Source: Cytobacillus sp. S13-E01 (GTDB lineage: Bacteria > Bacillota > Bacilli > Bacillales > Bacillaceae_L). Taken from it: DNA of 59,894 nucleotides. The notes beneath the pieces were generated by a model. That model made no database searches. It saw only the letters and a program-made list of their open reading frames with translations, and had not been told where the DNA came from. Positions 53,707 through 59,894 of the stretch are shown one piece after another (positions within the stretch are counted from its first letter, which is position 1; the number at the start of each line of letters is the position of its first letter). The translations under genes were made by a program, and so were the position numbers. The stretch covers positions 1-59,894 of the forward strand of contig NZ_JARFVC010000022.1 in assembly GCF_029193815.1 (NCBI RefSeq), in the 5' to 3' direction.

Positions 53707-54381
53707 TTACTGTAAGTACTTTGGCGGTGATGTTTCATGCGATTTATCCTCAACCTCTGAAAAAATGTCTTGTTGATTATTACTTTGTGGTTGATTGGTC
53801 ACATCACCACTTGAGTTAGCCACTGGTTGATTAAATTGAGTAACCAATTTCACATTTGGTAAACGTTTGTTAATCAAATCATGTAGACATTGAAAATCAG
53901 TTCGTAATTGCTCTAAATCCTTTTTTGTAGCAGTTTGCATGTCATCTTTTAATGTATAACCTAATTGCCCATTCGGTTCTAATGTAGCCCATTTCACATC
54001 CGAAATTTTTGCTACATTTCCTTGCCTTAACTTCATCTCAAGCTGGTCCACTGTTAATCTCATTTTCCTCAGATTTTTTTCATTTAAGGTACCGTCTTCA
54101 ATTATTATTTTTGATTTCCCGGTAATTAGGCTTTCTATACCATCTGACTTAATTTGCCCGTATTCCATCACAATTAGTGTTACTATTAAAACTCCTCCAA
54201 CACCAAAAGTAACCCAAATACTTTTTCCAGCAACAGGTTGAATTAATAATGACCCAATTCCAACCATTATAACGGTTTGTGCTAACGTCATTTGTGAGAT
54301 CGATTTTCGACCTGCAAATCTTAATAATAATGTACCCGCTAAAACAATTAGTACCGCTTTCCATATCCAATCAAACTCCAT
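53707..54381 (-). CDS. DUF421 (YetF-like) membrane protein
   Basis: A 224-aa protein with three N-terminal hydrophobic segments (8-24, 35-52, 56-74), GRKSISQMTLAQTVIMVGIG and the DUF421 cytoplasmic domain LITGKSKIIIEDGTLNEKNL. The C-terminal ~50 residues are Gln/Asn/Ser-rich and probably disordered. Unknown role, often linked to spore or stress membranes. Confidence 0.85.
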   Translation of the reverse strand: MEFDWIWKAVLIVLAGTLLLRFAGRKSISQMTLAQTVIMVGIGSLLIQPVAGKSIWVTFGVGGVLIVTLIVMEYGQIKSDGIESLITGKSKIIIEDGTLNEKNLRKMRLTVDQLEMKLRQGNVAKISDVKWATLEPNGQLGYTLKDDMQTATKKDLEQLRTDFQCLHDLINKRLPNVKLVTQFNQPVANSSGDVTNQPQSNNQQDIFSEVEDKSHETSPPKYLQ

Positions 54382-54546
54382 TTTTCAATACCCCTTTTTG
54401 GTAGTTATAAATATAGTCTTTGGAAGTAAATTGTACTATATACCTATTTTTTCTTTTAAAATTCCAAGTATATTTTTAGCACAATTGGCAAATATAATTT
54501 ATGTACTGCGCTACAAACCTATTTTTTAGCTTGCATAGTATTTCAG

Positions 54547-54617
54547 TGGGCTATAGCCAAGCGGTAAGGCAACGGACTTTGACTCCGTCATGCGTTGGTT
54601 CGAATCCAGCTAGCCCA
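54547..54617 (+). tRNA. tRNA-Gln (anticodon TTG)
   Basis: A 71-nt cloverleaf: acceptor TGGGCTA (54547-54553) pairs with TAGCCCA (54611-54617); anticodon arm CGGACTTTGACTCCG with TTG; T-arm TTGGTTCGAATCCAG. CCA is partly encoded at the end. Solitary tRNA gene. Confidence 0.96.
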
Positions 54618-54619
54618 GT

Positions 54620-54672
54620 TAAGAAAAGCACCAGGAGCTAGACAACAGAACTAGGTTCCAAAATTTACACTT
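54620..54672 (+). repeat. Dispersed repeat, partial copy 4
   Basis: AAGAAAAGCACCAGGAGCTAG, ACAACAGAACTAGGTTCC and AAAATTTACACTTAC, related to the copies at 46527 and 58829. Confidence 0.7.
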
Positions 54673-54683
54673 ACATTTCTTTT

Positions 54684-54718
54684 AAAAGAGCTGACTCCAT
54701 GTCTGAGTCAGCTCTTTC
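54684..54718 (+). terminator. Terminator downstream of tRNA-Gln
   Basis: AAAAGAGCTGACTC (54684-54697) pairs with GAGTCAGCTCTTT (54705-54717). The stem includes the A and T runs, so it could work in either direction. Confidence 0.8.
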
Positions 54719-54854
54719 ATGTTTAAGTAGTGAAGATATGTCAATTTCATATAATTAATTGTGAACAATTTAGAACAAACACTACAAACACCTTAAATAT
54801 GATAGTTGACTGTATTATAATGATACCAATAAGTAGGGGGTAGGGGTGAAATGG

Positions 54855-55565
54855 ATGGAACAAACATTAAAGATAACAAACGTATTATCAGATCCAACTC
54901 GTTTTAATATTTATCAATTTGTGACAAAGCGGCACGGTGAAGTTACCGTCCAAGAGATAGCAGATTCGTTTAATATTCATCCGAATGTTGCAAGATTACA
55001 TCTATCAAAGTTAGAAGATGTAAACATGCTCATTTCGGAAACGAAGAAAACTGGAAAAGGCGGTAGGCCGAGCAGACTATATAAATTATCTGACGATGTT
55101 ATTGAGCTTCATTTTCCTGCCCGTGATTATAAACTTTTGGCTAGTATTGCAATTCAAACTATGATGAGCCTTGGAAATGTTGGAGAGAAAGCACTCTTTG
55201 AAACAGGAAAGAAGTTTGGCGAAGAACTTGTCAAAACACAATTACCACATCAAACAACGTCTCCACTTGAGTTAACATTTGAGCAAAAGCTAAACGTTTT
55301 AAAAGAAGCATCGACAATGGCTGGTTTTTATCCTGAATTCAATCACAATATAGATAAGACTAAAATCTTTTTCCAAATTTATAATTGTCCTTTTAAAGAA
55401 ATAGCTGCTAGACATAATGATATAGTATGTTCTACGCACTTTGCTTTTTTAAAGGGGATGTTTACTGTTTTATTTACAGATGTTGATTTAGTTGAACAAG
55501 AAAATATGATGACTGGTTGCAACTCTTGCAGTTATCATGCATTTATCCCTCTAACTTCACAATAG
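54855..55565 (+). CDS. HTH transcriptional regulator with Cys cluster (SufR/ArsR-like)
   Basis: A 236-aa protein: winged HTH (residues 5-80, VTVQEIADSFNIHPNVARLH and KLEDVNMLISE), then a C-terminal domain with Cys in IYNCPFKEIA, DIVCSTHF and TGCNSCSYH, spaced like iron-sulfur-sensing HTH regulators of the SufR type. It may sense Fe-S, redox or a metal. The frame opens at GTG 54846, but AGGGGTG ends at 54848, so ATG 54855 is preferred. In its own transcription unit. Confidence 0.8.
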   Translation: MEQTLKITNVLSDPTRFNIYQFVTKRHGEVTVQEIADSFNIHPNVARLHLSKLEDVNMLISETKKTGKGGRPSRLYKLSDDVIELHFPARDYKLLASIAIQTMMSLGNVGEKALFETGKKFGEELVKTQLPHQTTSPLELTFEQKLNVLKEASTMAGFYPEFNHNIDKTKIFFQIYNCPFKEIAARHNDIVCSTHFAFLKGMFTVLFTDVDLVEQENMMTGCNSCSYHAFIPLTSQ

Positions 55566-55678
55566 TGGACAATCAACTGTGTGAAGTTATACTTTATCAC
55601 AAAGTAATATTTACTTTTCATTAAATTGTACATTATAATAGATAAGTGATGGACTAGAGGTGAAAAGGAGGGATACAT

Positions 55679-55918
55679 ATGGATCGTATGTTCCGAGTGT
55701 TAGGATTCTGGACAGGTATTTTTGCTGTTATGTTTTTCATTGGCGACATGGAGCAAACTGCTTTACTTTTCTTTGGCCAAACAGGATTCTTTATTCTTTT
55801 AAGTTATTTGAAATTGTCTGAGCGTATGTATATCTACATTTTTGGCGCATATTTAACTATATTCTTTGCTGCCTTTACTTATTGGACAACATTTATGATG
55901 GTTCCAGGGGCTCATTAA
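55679..55918 (+). CDS. yqgY: YqgY (DUF2626) membrane protein
   Basis: A 79-aa protein with two or three hydrophobic segments, DRMFRVLGFWTGIFAVMFFI and FGAYLTIFFAAFTYWTTFMM; DUF2626. Strong ribosome binding site AAAGGAGGG. Function unknown, conserved in Bacillaceae near comGA. Confidence 0.85.
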   Translation: MDRMFRVLGFWTGIFAVMFFIGDMEQTALLFFGQTGFFILLSYLKLSERMYIYIFGAYLTIFFAAFTYWTTFMMVPGAH

Positions 55919-55945
55919 AAAAAGCGATGTTTACATCGCTTTTTT
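55919..55945. terminator. Bidirectional terminator
   Basis: GCGATG (55924-55929) pairs with CATCGC (55934-55939), with A-run on the left and T-run on the right. Serves yqgY and the converging methyltransferase gene. Confidence 0.85.
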
Positions 55946-55948
55946 TTC

Positions 55949-57064
55949 TCACCTATTTTTAATTATACTTCTCCAGTCCACACTTACATTTTTCTGCTGG
56001 ATGATTACATGGAAGGCTGCACTCATACTTCCGTCCATTATAAGTGAACGAAGAGCACGATTTTGTTTACTAACCTCTGAAAAAGGATTTGGATCATGAT
56101 GATCTTGTAAATAATCTAGGATACCGACTCCAAGCAAGAAATGGTCCTGCCTTAATTTGTTTATAAAGTTCAATCCTGCTTTATCTCCATAGTAAATTAG
56201 CGAATCAAAATGAATATGTGTCGTTAAATCCATTTCTCCGGGATGTATTAGCGGATCAGTTTGTAAATTGTGTTGATAATACCCTCGTAAGCTCCCCTTT
56301 TTATGCTCAGGCAACATCCATTCTTTATGTGTGTATCCGTAATCAATCGTAAAAACAATTCCCTTGTCCACCCATCCAGCCATTTTTTCTATATGACCTA
56401 CCATTGCAAGTGGAACCTCAAACCTCTGACCATTACTCAGGTCTATTTGTTGTTCATTAAGGTATCTGATTATGTGACTATTCGTCAGTGGGACTGTCTT
56501 TTCTTCTAATAGTTCTCCGGCGTTTAGCCCAACCATTACTTCGTACAAACCATTATTGCGTTTTTCGATCACCTTAACTGGAAAAGCATCGTAAAGTTCG
56601 TTTGAAAAAATAATTCCATTAAAACTCCGGTATTGTTTTCTCATCTCATCTAGGCTTTGAAAAAACTCAACACTTGTAGCAGGAAGAATACTTTTTTGCA
56701 ATGAAAGGTGATACGGGCTACTTTCAATCATGCAATACGTAAGTTTTTTAGTAATAGTAGGAGATAGCTTTTTACATTCTGTTAATACCGCATGTGCAAA
56801 TCGACCATTCCCTCCGCCGATTTCACATATATAGGGTTTCACTTTTTCCTGTTCAATCAACTTCAAAAAAACCTGAGCGAATAGCTTCCCAAATACATCA
56901 GATATGTTACTACTAGTAATAAAATCACCTTGTCTGCCAACCTTTTCTTTCTCTTTCATGTAGTAGCCAAACTCGGGGTCATATAACGCTTTACTTATAA
57001 ATTCATCATATGTAATATAGCTGTTTTCTGATTGCTTAATATGCTTTTTTAAATAGTCTATCAT
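55949..57064 (-). CDS. SAM-dependent methyltransferase (PF02636, NDUFAF7-like)
   Basis: A 371-aa protein with ISKALYDPEFGYYMKEKEKV, ICEIGGGNGRFAHAVL (SAM-binding GxGxG near residue 80) and FSNELYDAFPVKVIE, the class of MidA/NDUFAF7-type methyltransferases. Its bacterial substrate is unknown. Normal length. Confidence 0.87.
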   Translation of the reverse strand: MIDYLKKHIKQSENSYITYDEFISKALYDPEFGYYMKEKEKVGRQGDFITSSNISDVFGKLFAQVFLKLIEQEKVKPYICEIGGGNGRFAHAVLTECKKLSPTITKKLTYCMIESSPYHLSLQKSILPATSVEFFQSLDEMRKQYRSFNGIIFSNELYDAFPVKVIEKRNNGLYEVMVGLNAGELLEEKTVPLTNSHIIRYLNEQQIDLSNGQRFEVPLAMVGHIEKMAGWVDKGIVFTIDYGYTHKEWMLPEHKKGSLRGYYQHNLQTDPLIHPGEMDLTTHIHFDSLIYYGDKAGLNFINKLRQDHFLLGVGILDYLQDHHDPNPFSEVSKQNRALRSLIMDGSMSAAFHVIIQQKNVSVDWRSIIKNR

Positions 57065-57238
57065 TTCATCACCTTTGCGAAGTTTCCACTATTGACATAG
57101 TATTAACTTTGTTATAACTTTAAATTAGTAGCTTAACTATATTCCCTCCCATTATGATTAAATAGAACATCCCCTGTGAAGAGCCCTTCTCGACATGTTG
57201 AGAAAGGCTCTTCTATTTTGCCTTACGCCTTTTGGTTT

Positions 57239-57871
57239 TTAAAACCCATGTAAAAATGGATTGTCATCCATTTCTGCTTGTATCGTTGTTTCTGGACCAT
57301 GACCAGATAAAACAACCGTTTCTTCAGGTAAAGTAAGCAGCTTTTTATGTATACTTGAAATCAATTGTTCTGAATTTCCACCAGGTAAATCAGTTCTACC
57401 TATACTACCTGCAAAAAGAGCATCACCTGAAAATACAGCCTCTACAGCTTTACAATAGAATGAAACACTACCTGGCGAATGCCCTGGTGTATGGAAAATT
57501 TCAAACGTAAATGACCCGACGTCAATTGTACCTTCCTCTTTAATGAGATGATCTGCATCGTTAATGCTAATTTCATTCCCCATAAAAAAACGTGAACCAT
57601 TTAATGAAGGATCACCAAGCCATTTCTTTTCATTTGTATGAATGTAGACCGGAATATTAAATTTCGTCCTAACATCATCAACTGCCCCTATATGATCAAA
57701 GTGAGCGTGTGTTAAAAGCACAGCAATTGGTTTTAATTGCTGACGATTAAGTAGTGAAATCAATTTTTGCGCTTCTCCACCTGGATCAAAAACTACACAA
57801 TCTTTGTGCTCATTTGATAATATGTACGCATTTGTGGATAATGGACCTAGTGGGATTCGTTGCCATTTCAT
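57239..57871 (-). CDS. yqgX: MBL-fold metallo-hydrolase YqgX
   Basis: A 210-aa glyoxalase II-like protein: metal motif THAHFDHIGA (HxHxDH), HTPGHSPGSVSFY, SGDALFAGSIGRTDLPGG and SGHGPETT. Position as in B. subtilis yqgX. The frame opens at 57886 but ATG 57871 with GGAGGT 8 nt upstream is the start. An inverted repeat AGAGCC/GGCTCT lies at about 57180-57215 after the stop. Confidence 0.92.
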   Translation of the reverse strand: MKWQRIPLGPLSTNAYILSNEHKDCVVFDPGGEAQKLISLLNRQQLKPIAVLLTHAHFDHIGAVDDVRTKFNIPVYIHTNEKKWLGDPSLNGSRFFMGNEISINDADHLIKEEGTIDVGSFTFEIFHTPGHSPGSVSFYCKAVEAVFSGDALFAGSIGRTDLPGGNSEQLISSIHKKLLTLPEETVVLSGHGPETTIQAEMDDNPFLHGF

Positions 57872-57979
57872 TATGATTACCTCCATTGCGGATCTTTTCC
57901 TTCTATTTTACACTAAGAACAGCTATACGAAAACACTTCTAAAAAGCGAACTATTAAGAGGTTAAATGGAGGACTTATT

Positions 57980-58486
57980 ATGAAAGCAAGATTTGGAGTT
58001 GAAATGAGTATTATTAAAGATACACTATCAGGCCCTATTGCAGGTGTCGTCAAGGAAGTTGCTACCATCGCTAACATTATAGATCACGATCAACAAATGC
58101 TTATTGTCGGAACTGAAATAGAAGCAAGAACAGTACAGGAATATCTTAATTCAAAAGATCTATTTGAAGATTTATTTGAAATAATTCAGGTTGAAAATCC
58201 TGATATGACAGATCAGTTTACTGACTATGGTTTTCGTTCTCTTAGTGATAACGTTTATTTGTTCCGAGAAATGATTGCTGCCTTTTCAATTGAAAAAGGA
58301 GATCTAGAACAACTTAAAATGGCCCTTTACCAGATCGAAGAATATCTTATAGGGATAGAATCGGTAAATGAAACAAATTACTATTTAATAGATAGAAACT
58401 TTATTGATCTCATCAATGGTTTTGCAAAAGCATATGATATAGAAGTTTCATTTTTTAACCTCGACAAACTTAGTGAAAACGATTAA
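57980..58486 (+). CDS. Hypothetical protein
   Basis: A 168-aa acidic soluble protein (RFGVEMSIIKDTLSGPIAGV, VGTEIEARTVQEYLNSKDLF) with no recognised motif. Good ribosome binding site GGAGG. Single gene between yqgX and yqgW. Function unknown. Confidence 0.75.
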   Translation: MKARFGVEMSIIKDTLSGPIAGVVKEVATIANIIDHDQQMLIVGTEIEARTVQEYLNSKDLFEDLFEIIQVENPDMTDQFTDYGFRSLSDNVYLFREMIAAFSIEKGDLEQLKMALYQIEEYLIGIESVNETNYYLIDRNFIDLINGFAKAYDIEVSFFNLDKLSEND

Positions 58487-58656
58487 AATAATAGACGAAT
58501 GAGTCTGTACACTACATATGCTGTAGATATTTAAAAAATAGGCAATAGTATGAGAATGCTTATAAATTTTAAAATAGCTTCTCGGTCGTCGGAATCATAT
58601 TCTTAGGTTTGTATCTGACATCTTAAAAACTTCATGAAAAGTAAGGAGGCGTAATA

Positions 58657-58827
58657 ATGGGTCTTGTAATTATTTTCGCATTAGTAACGATATTTTCGGC
58701 TTTTGGAATACTTCGCTCTCTACGTTCAAAAAACCTACTCGGGTTACTTTTTGCAACCGGAACTGTAGCTGTTTTCGGTTGGTTCACATTTATGACTGTA
58801 CTAAAAAGTGGATTTCCTGGAGCATAA
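58657..58827 (+). CDS. yqgW: YqgW (DUF2759) small membrane protein
   Basis: A 56-aa protein with two hydrophobic segments: MGLVIIFALVTIFSAFGILR and LLFATGTVAVFGWFTFMTVL. It fits the DUF2759 family. AAGGAGG lies 8 nt before ATG. Function unknown. Confidence 0.82.
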   Translation: MGLVIIFALVTIFSAFGILRSLRSKNLLGLLFATGTVAVFGWFTFMTVLKSGFPGA

Positions 58828-58828
58828 C

Positions 58829-59045
58829 AAGAAAAGCGCAGGGCGCCCGCCTATCGGCGCGTCGATTAAAACCCGCCACGTCCTGTGGCGAACATCGACA
58901 TCAGCACATCCTGTGCAAGTCAAGCATAAGACGAGCCGTCTGGAAGGTTGTTCTTTGACCTTCCAGACGGATTGGCTTATACCATAGAGTCGATGGCGCC
59001 CGGAGCTAGACACTAAAACTTGGTACAAATTTTTATACTTTCTTA
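58829..59045 (+). repeat. Dispersed palindromic repeat, copy 5 (extended)
   Basis: Same ends as copy 2: CAAGAAAAGCGCAGGGCGCC, CGCCTATCGG ... CGATGGCGCCCGGAGCTAG, ACACTAAAACTTGGTACAAA. The centre holds ~125 additional nt with nested hairpins, including CCGTCTGGAAGGT paired with ACCTTCCAGACGG (about 58937-58971). Confidence 0.82.
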
Positions 59046-59050
59046 TCTTT

Positions 59051-59125
59051 TAAGAAAAGCGCTGGGCGCCCGGAGCTAGCCACTAAATTAAGTACAGACT
59101 TTTTACTTTTTATACTTTCTTACTT
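59051..59125 (+). repeat. Dispersed repeat, partial copy 6
   Basis: AAGAAAAGCGCTGGGCGCCC, GGAGCTAGCCACTAAATTAA and GTACAGACTTTTTACTTTTT. Tandem behind copy 5. Confidence 0.75.
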
Positions 59126-59128
59126 CGT

Positions 59129-59160
59129 AACAAAAAGCCATCAGATGATGGCTTTTTGTT
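59129..59160. terminator. Bidirectional terminator upstream of IS66
   Basis: AACAAAAAGCCATC pairs with GATGGCTTTTTGTT around AGAT. Separates yqgW and repeats from the IS element. Confidence 0.82.
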
Positions 59161-59253
59161 ATTGTTTAGGGTAAGCGTCAAATACAGCCCACATTCTATT
59201 AATAGTGAGTCCATGAGATAATCTCCCTAGAAATCATATTGGGAGGTTTTTCT

Positions 59254-59580
59254 ATGACCCTTAAGGAAAAAAGAACAGAATGGAAAGCACGATACGAAGC
59301 CTGGAAACAGAGTGGAGAGAGTGTAGTGGATTGGTGCCAACATCAAGAAATTAAAATCCACCAAATGTATTACTGGATACGGCAATTTGAAAGTAACAGC
59401 GGTTCTAAACAGACACCCGTTGCGGCACAATGGTTCACTGTTCAGGTTGATGAAGAAGCACCCCCTTCGGGGCAGGGTTCTGTTCTGCTTCATTTTGGTA
59501 CGATCACAGTTGAGGTACCACCTGGAGCCAACATGGATCTATTATCAGATGTTGTCCATGTGCTTAAAAACCAATGTTAA
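59254..59580 (+). CDS. tnpA: IS66 accessory protein TnpA
   Basis: A 108-aa protein: WKARYEAWKQSGESVVDWCQ, HQEIKIHQMYYWIRQF (HTH-like) and a C-terminal VEVPPGANMDLLSDVVHVL segment, the IS66 OrfA family. GGGAGG 7 nt before ATG 59254 sets the start. Stop overlaps tnpB start. Confidence 0.9.
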   Translation: MTLKEKRTEWKARYEAWKQSGESVVDWCQHQEIKIHQMYYWIRQFESNSGSKQTPVAAQWFTVQVDEEAPPSGQGSVLLHFGTITVEVPPGANMDLLSDVVHVLKNQC

Positions 59581-59894
59581 CCAATTCCCAATTTCAAAGG
59601 GTTTATCTAGCGCGGGGTAGTACAGATCTTCGCAAATCGATTGATGGGCTAGCTGCCATCGTGAAGGAATGTTTTGAACTTGATCCCTTTTCGCCCAGTC
59701 TATTCGTTTTCTGTAATCGGAAGCGAGACAAGTTAAAAATCCTTCATTGGGAAAATAATGGGTTTTGGCTTTATTATCGCCGGCTGGAAAAAGGTACCTT
59801 CCATTGGCCATCGGAAAATGATAAGACCCCCAAAAACATCAGCCCTCGCCAATTTCGTTGGTTGCTAGATGGACTATCCATCGAACAAAAGCAA
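59574..59894 (+). CDS. tnpB: IS66 accessory protein TnpB (partial)
   Basis: Open to the window end (107 codons). MLTNSQFQRVYLARGSTDLR, KSIDGLAAIVKECFELDPFS, FVFCNRKRDKLKILHWENNG and FWLYYRRLEKGTFHWP are the IS66 Orf2 hallmarks. Starts within the tnpA stop region (ATGTTAA). Confidence 0.93.
   Translation, partial: MLTNSQFQRVYLARGSTDLRKSIDGLAAIVKECFELDPFSPSLFVFCNRKRDKLKILHWENNGFWLYYRRLEKGTFHWPSENDKTPKNISPRQFRWLLDGLSIEQKQ

Larger units (their letters stand above)
59171..59894 (+). mobile_element. IS66-family insertion sequence, left end (partial)
   Basis: Begins with GTAAGCGTCAAATACAG, the GTAAGCG end typical of IS66 elements, followed by tnpA and tnpB in the usual order. The transposase gene tnpC and the right end lie outside the window, so target duplication cannot be checked. 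Confidence 0.88.

Overview
The window looks like a low-GC Bacillaceae chromosome (Bacillus sensu lato, genus not determined). Evidence: the 5' end of a 16S rRNA gene, the gcvT-gcvPA-gcvPB / yqhH-yqhG / sinI-sinR gene order, a complete comG competence operon, yqzG, yqzE, and the small Bacillaceae proteins YqgY (DUF2626) and YqgW (DUF2759). In B. subtilis the stretch between sinR and yqzG holds tapA-sipW-tasA. Here that interval is about 38 kb of RiPP and exopolysaccharide genes.

Layout. 1-590: 16S rRNA start (minus strand) with its promoter. 590-4910: glycine cleavage operon behind a tandem glycine riboswitch. 5164-8862: yqhH, yqhG, then Spo0A-like boxes, a c-di-GMP-I (GEMM-I) riboswitch, sinI and sinR. 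8893-9999: three small membrane or zinc-ribbon genes. 10381-15125 (plus strand): an unusual RiPP-like operon made of a Gly/Pro-rich precursor, an HPr-kinase-like protein, a PqqD/RRE protein, an S26-type peptidase with a Ser-His dyad, an ABC exporter and a PF14907-type nucleotidyltransferase. 15303-22228 (minus strand, converging on it): a paeninodin-type lasso peptide operon (C, A, K, B1, B2, nucleotidyltransferase, ABC). 22460-44305 (minus strand): a 21-gene eps-like exopolysaccharide operon without epsA/epsB, preceded by a candidate EAR/epsC RNA. 44739-45732: two divergent XRE/SinR-family regulators, one SlrR-like. 45999-46562: a sortase-like gene lacking its catalytic residues and flanked by inverted copies of a dispersed repeat. 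46750-53519: lipoprotein, yqzG, yqzE, aroK and comGG-comGA. 53707-58827: DUF421 protein, tRNA-Gln, an HTH regulator with a Cys cluster, yqgY, methyltransferase, yqgX, a hypothetical gene and yqgW. 58829-59894: dispersed repeats and the left end of an IS66 element that runs off the window.

How it fits together. Eleven 16-bp palindromes of the form RTTCKTWnnnnnGAAC (the GTTCTTT half-site known for SinR) sit upstream of the DUF5658 and VanZ genes, both RiPP operons, the eps operon and the two regulator genes. I infer one regulon in which c-di-GMP (through the riboswitch on sinI) and Spo0A feed into SinI/SinR, which controls matrix polysaccharide and two secreted RiPPs together. This regulatory model is inference; the sites themselves are read directly from the sequence. 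The plus-strand RiPP operon is the best candidate for an undescribed system: it keeps the kinase, RRE, exporter and nucleotidyltransferase of the lasso operon but has an S26-type serine peptidase where B2 would be, and has no cyclase.
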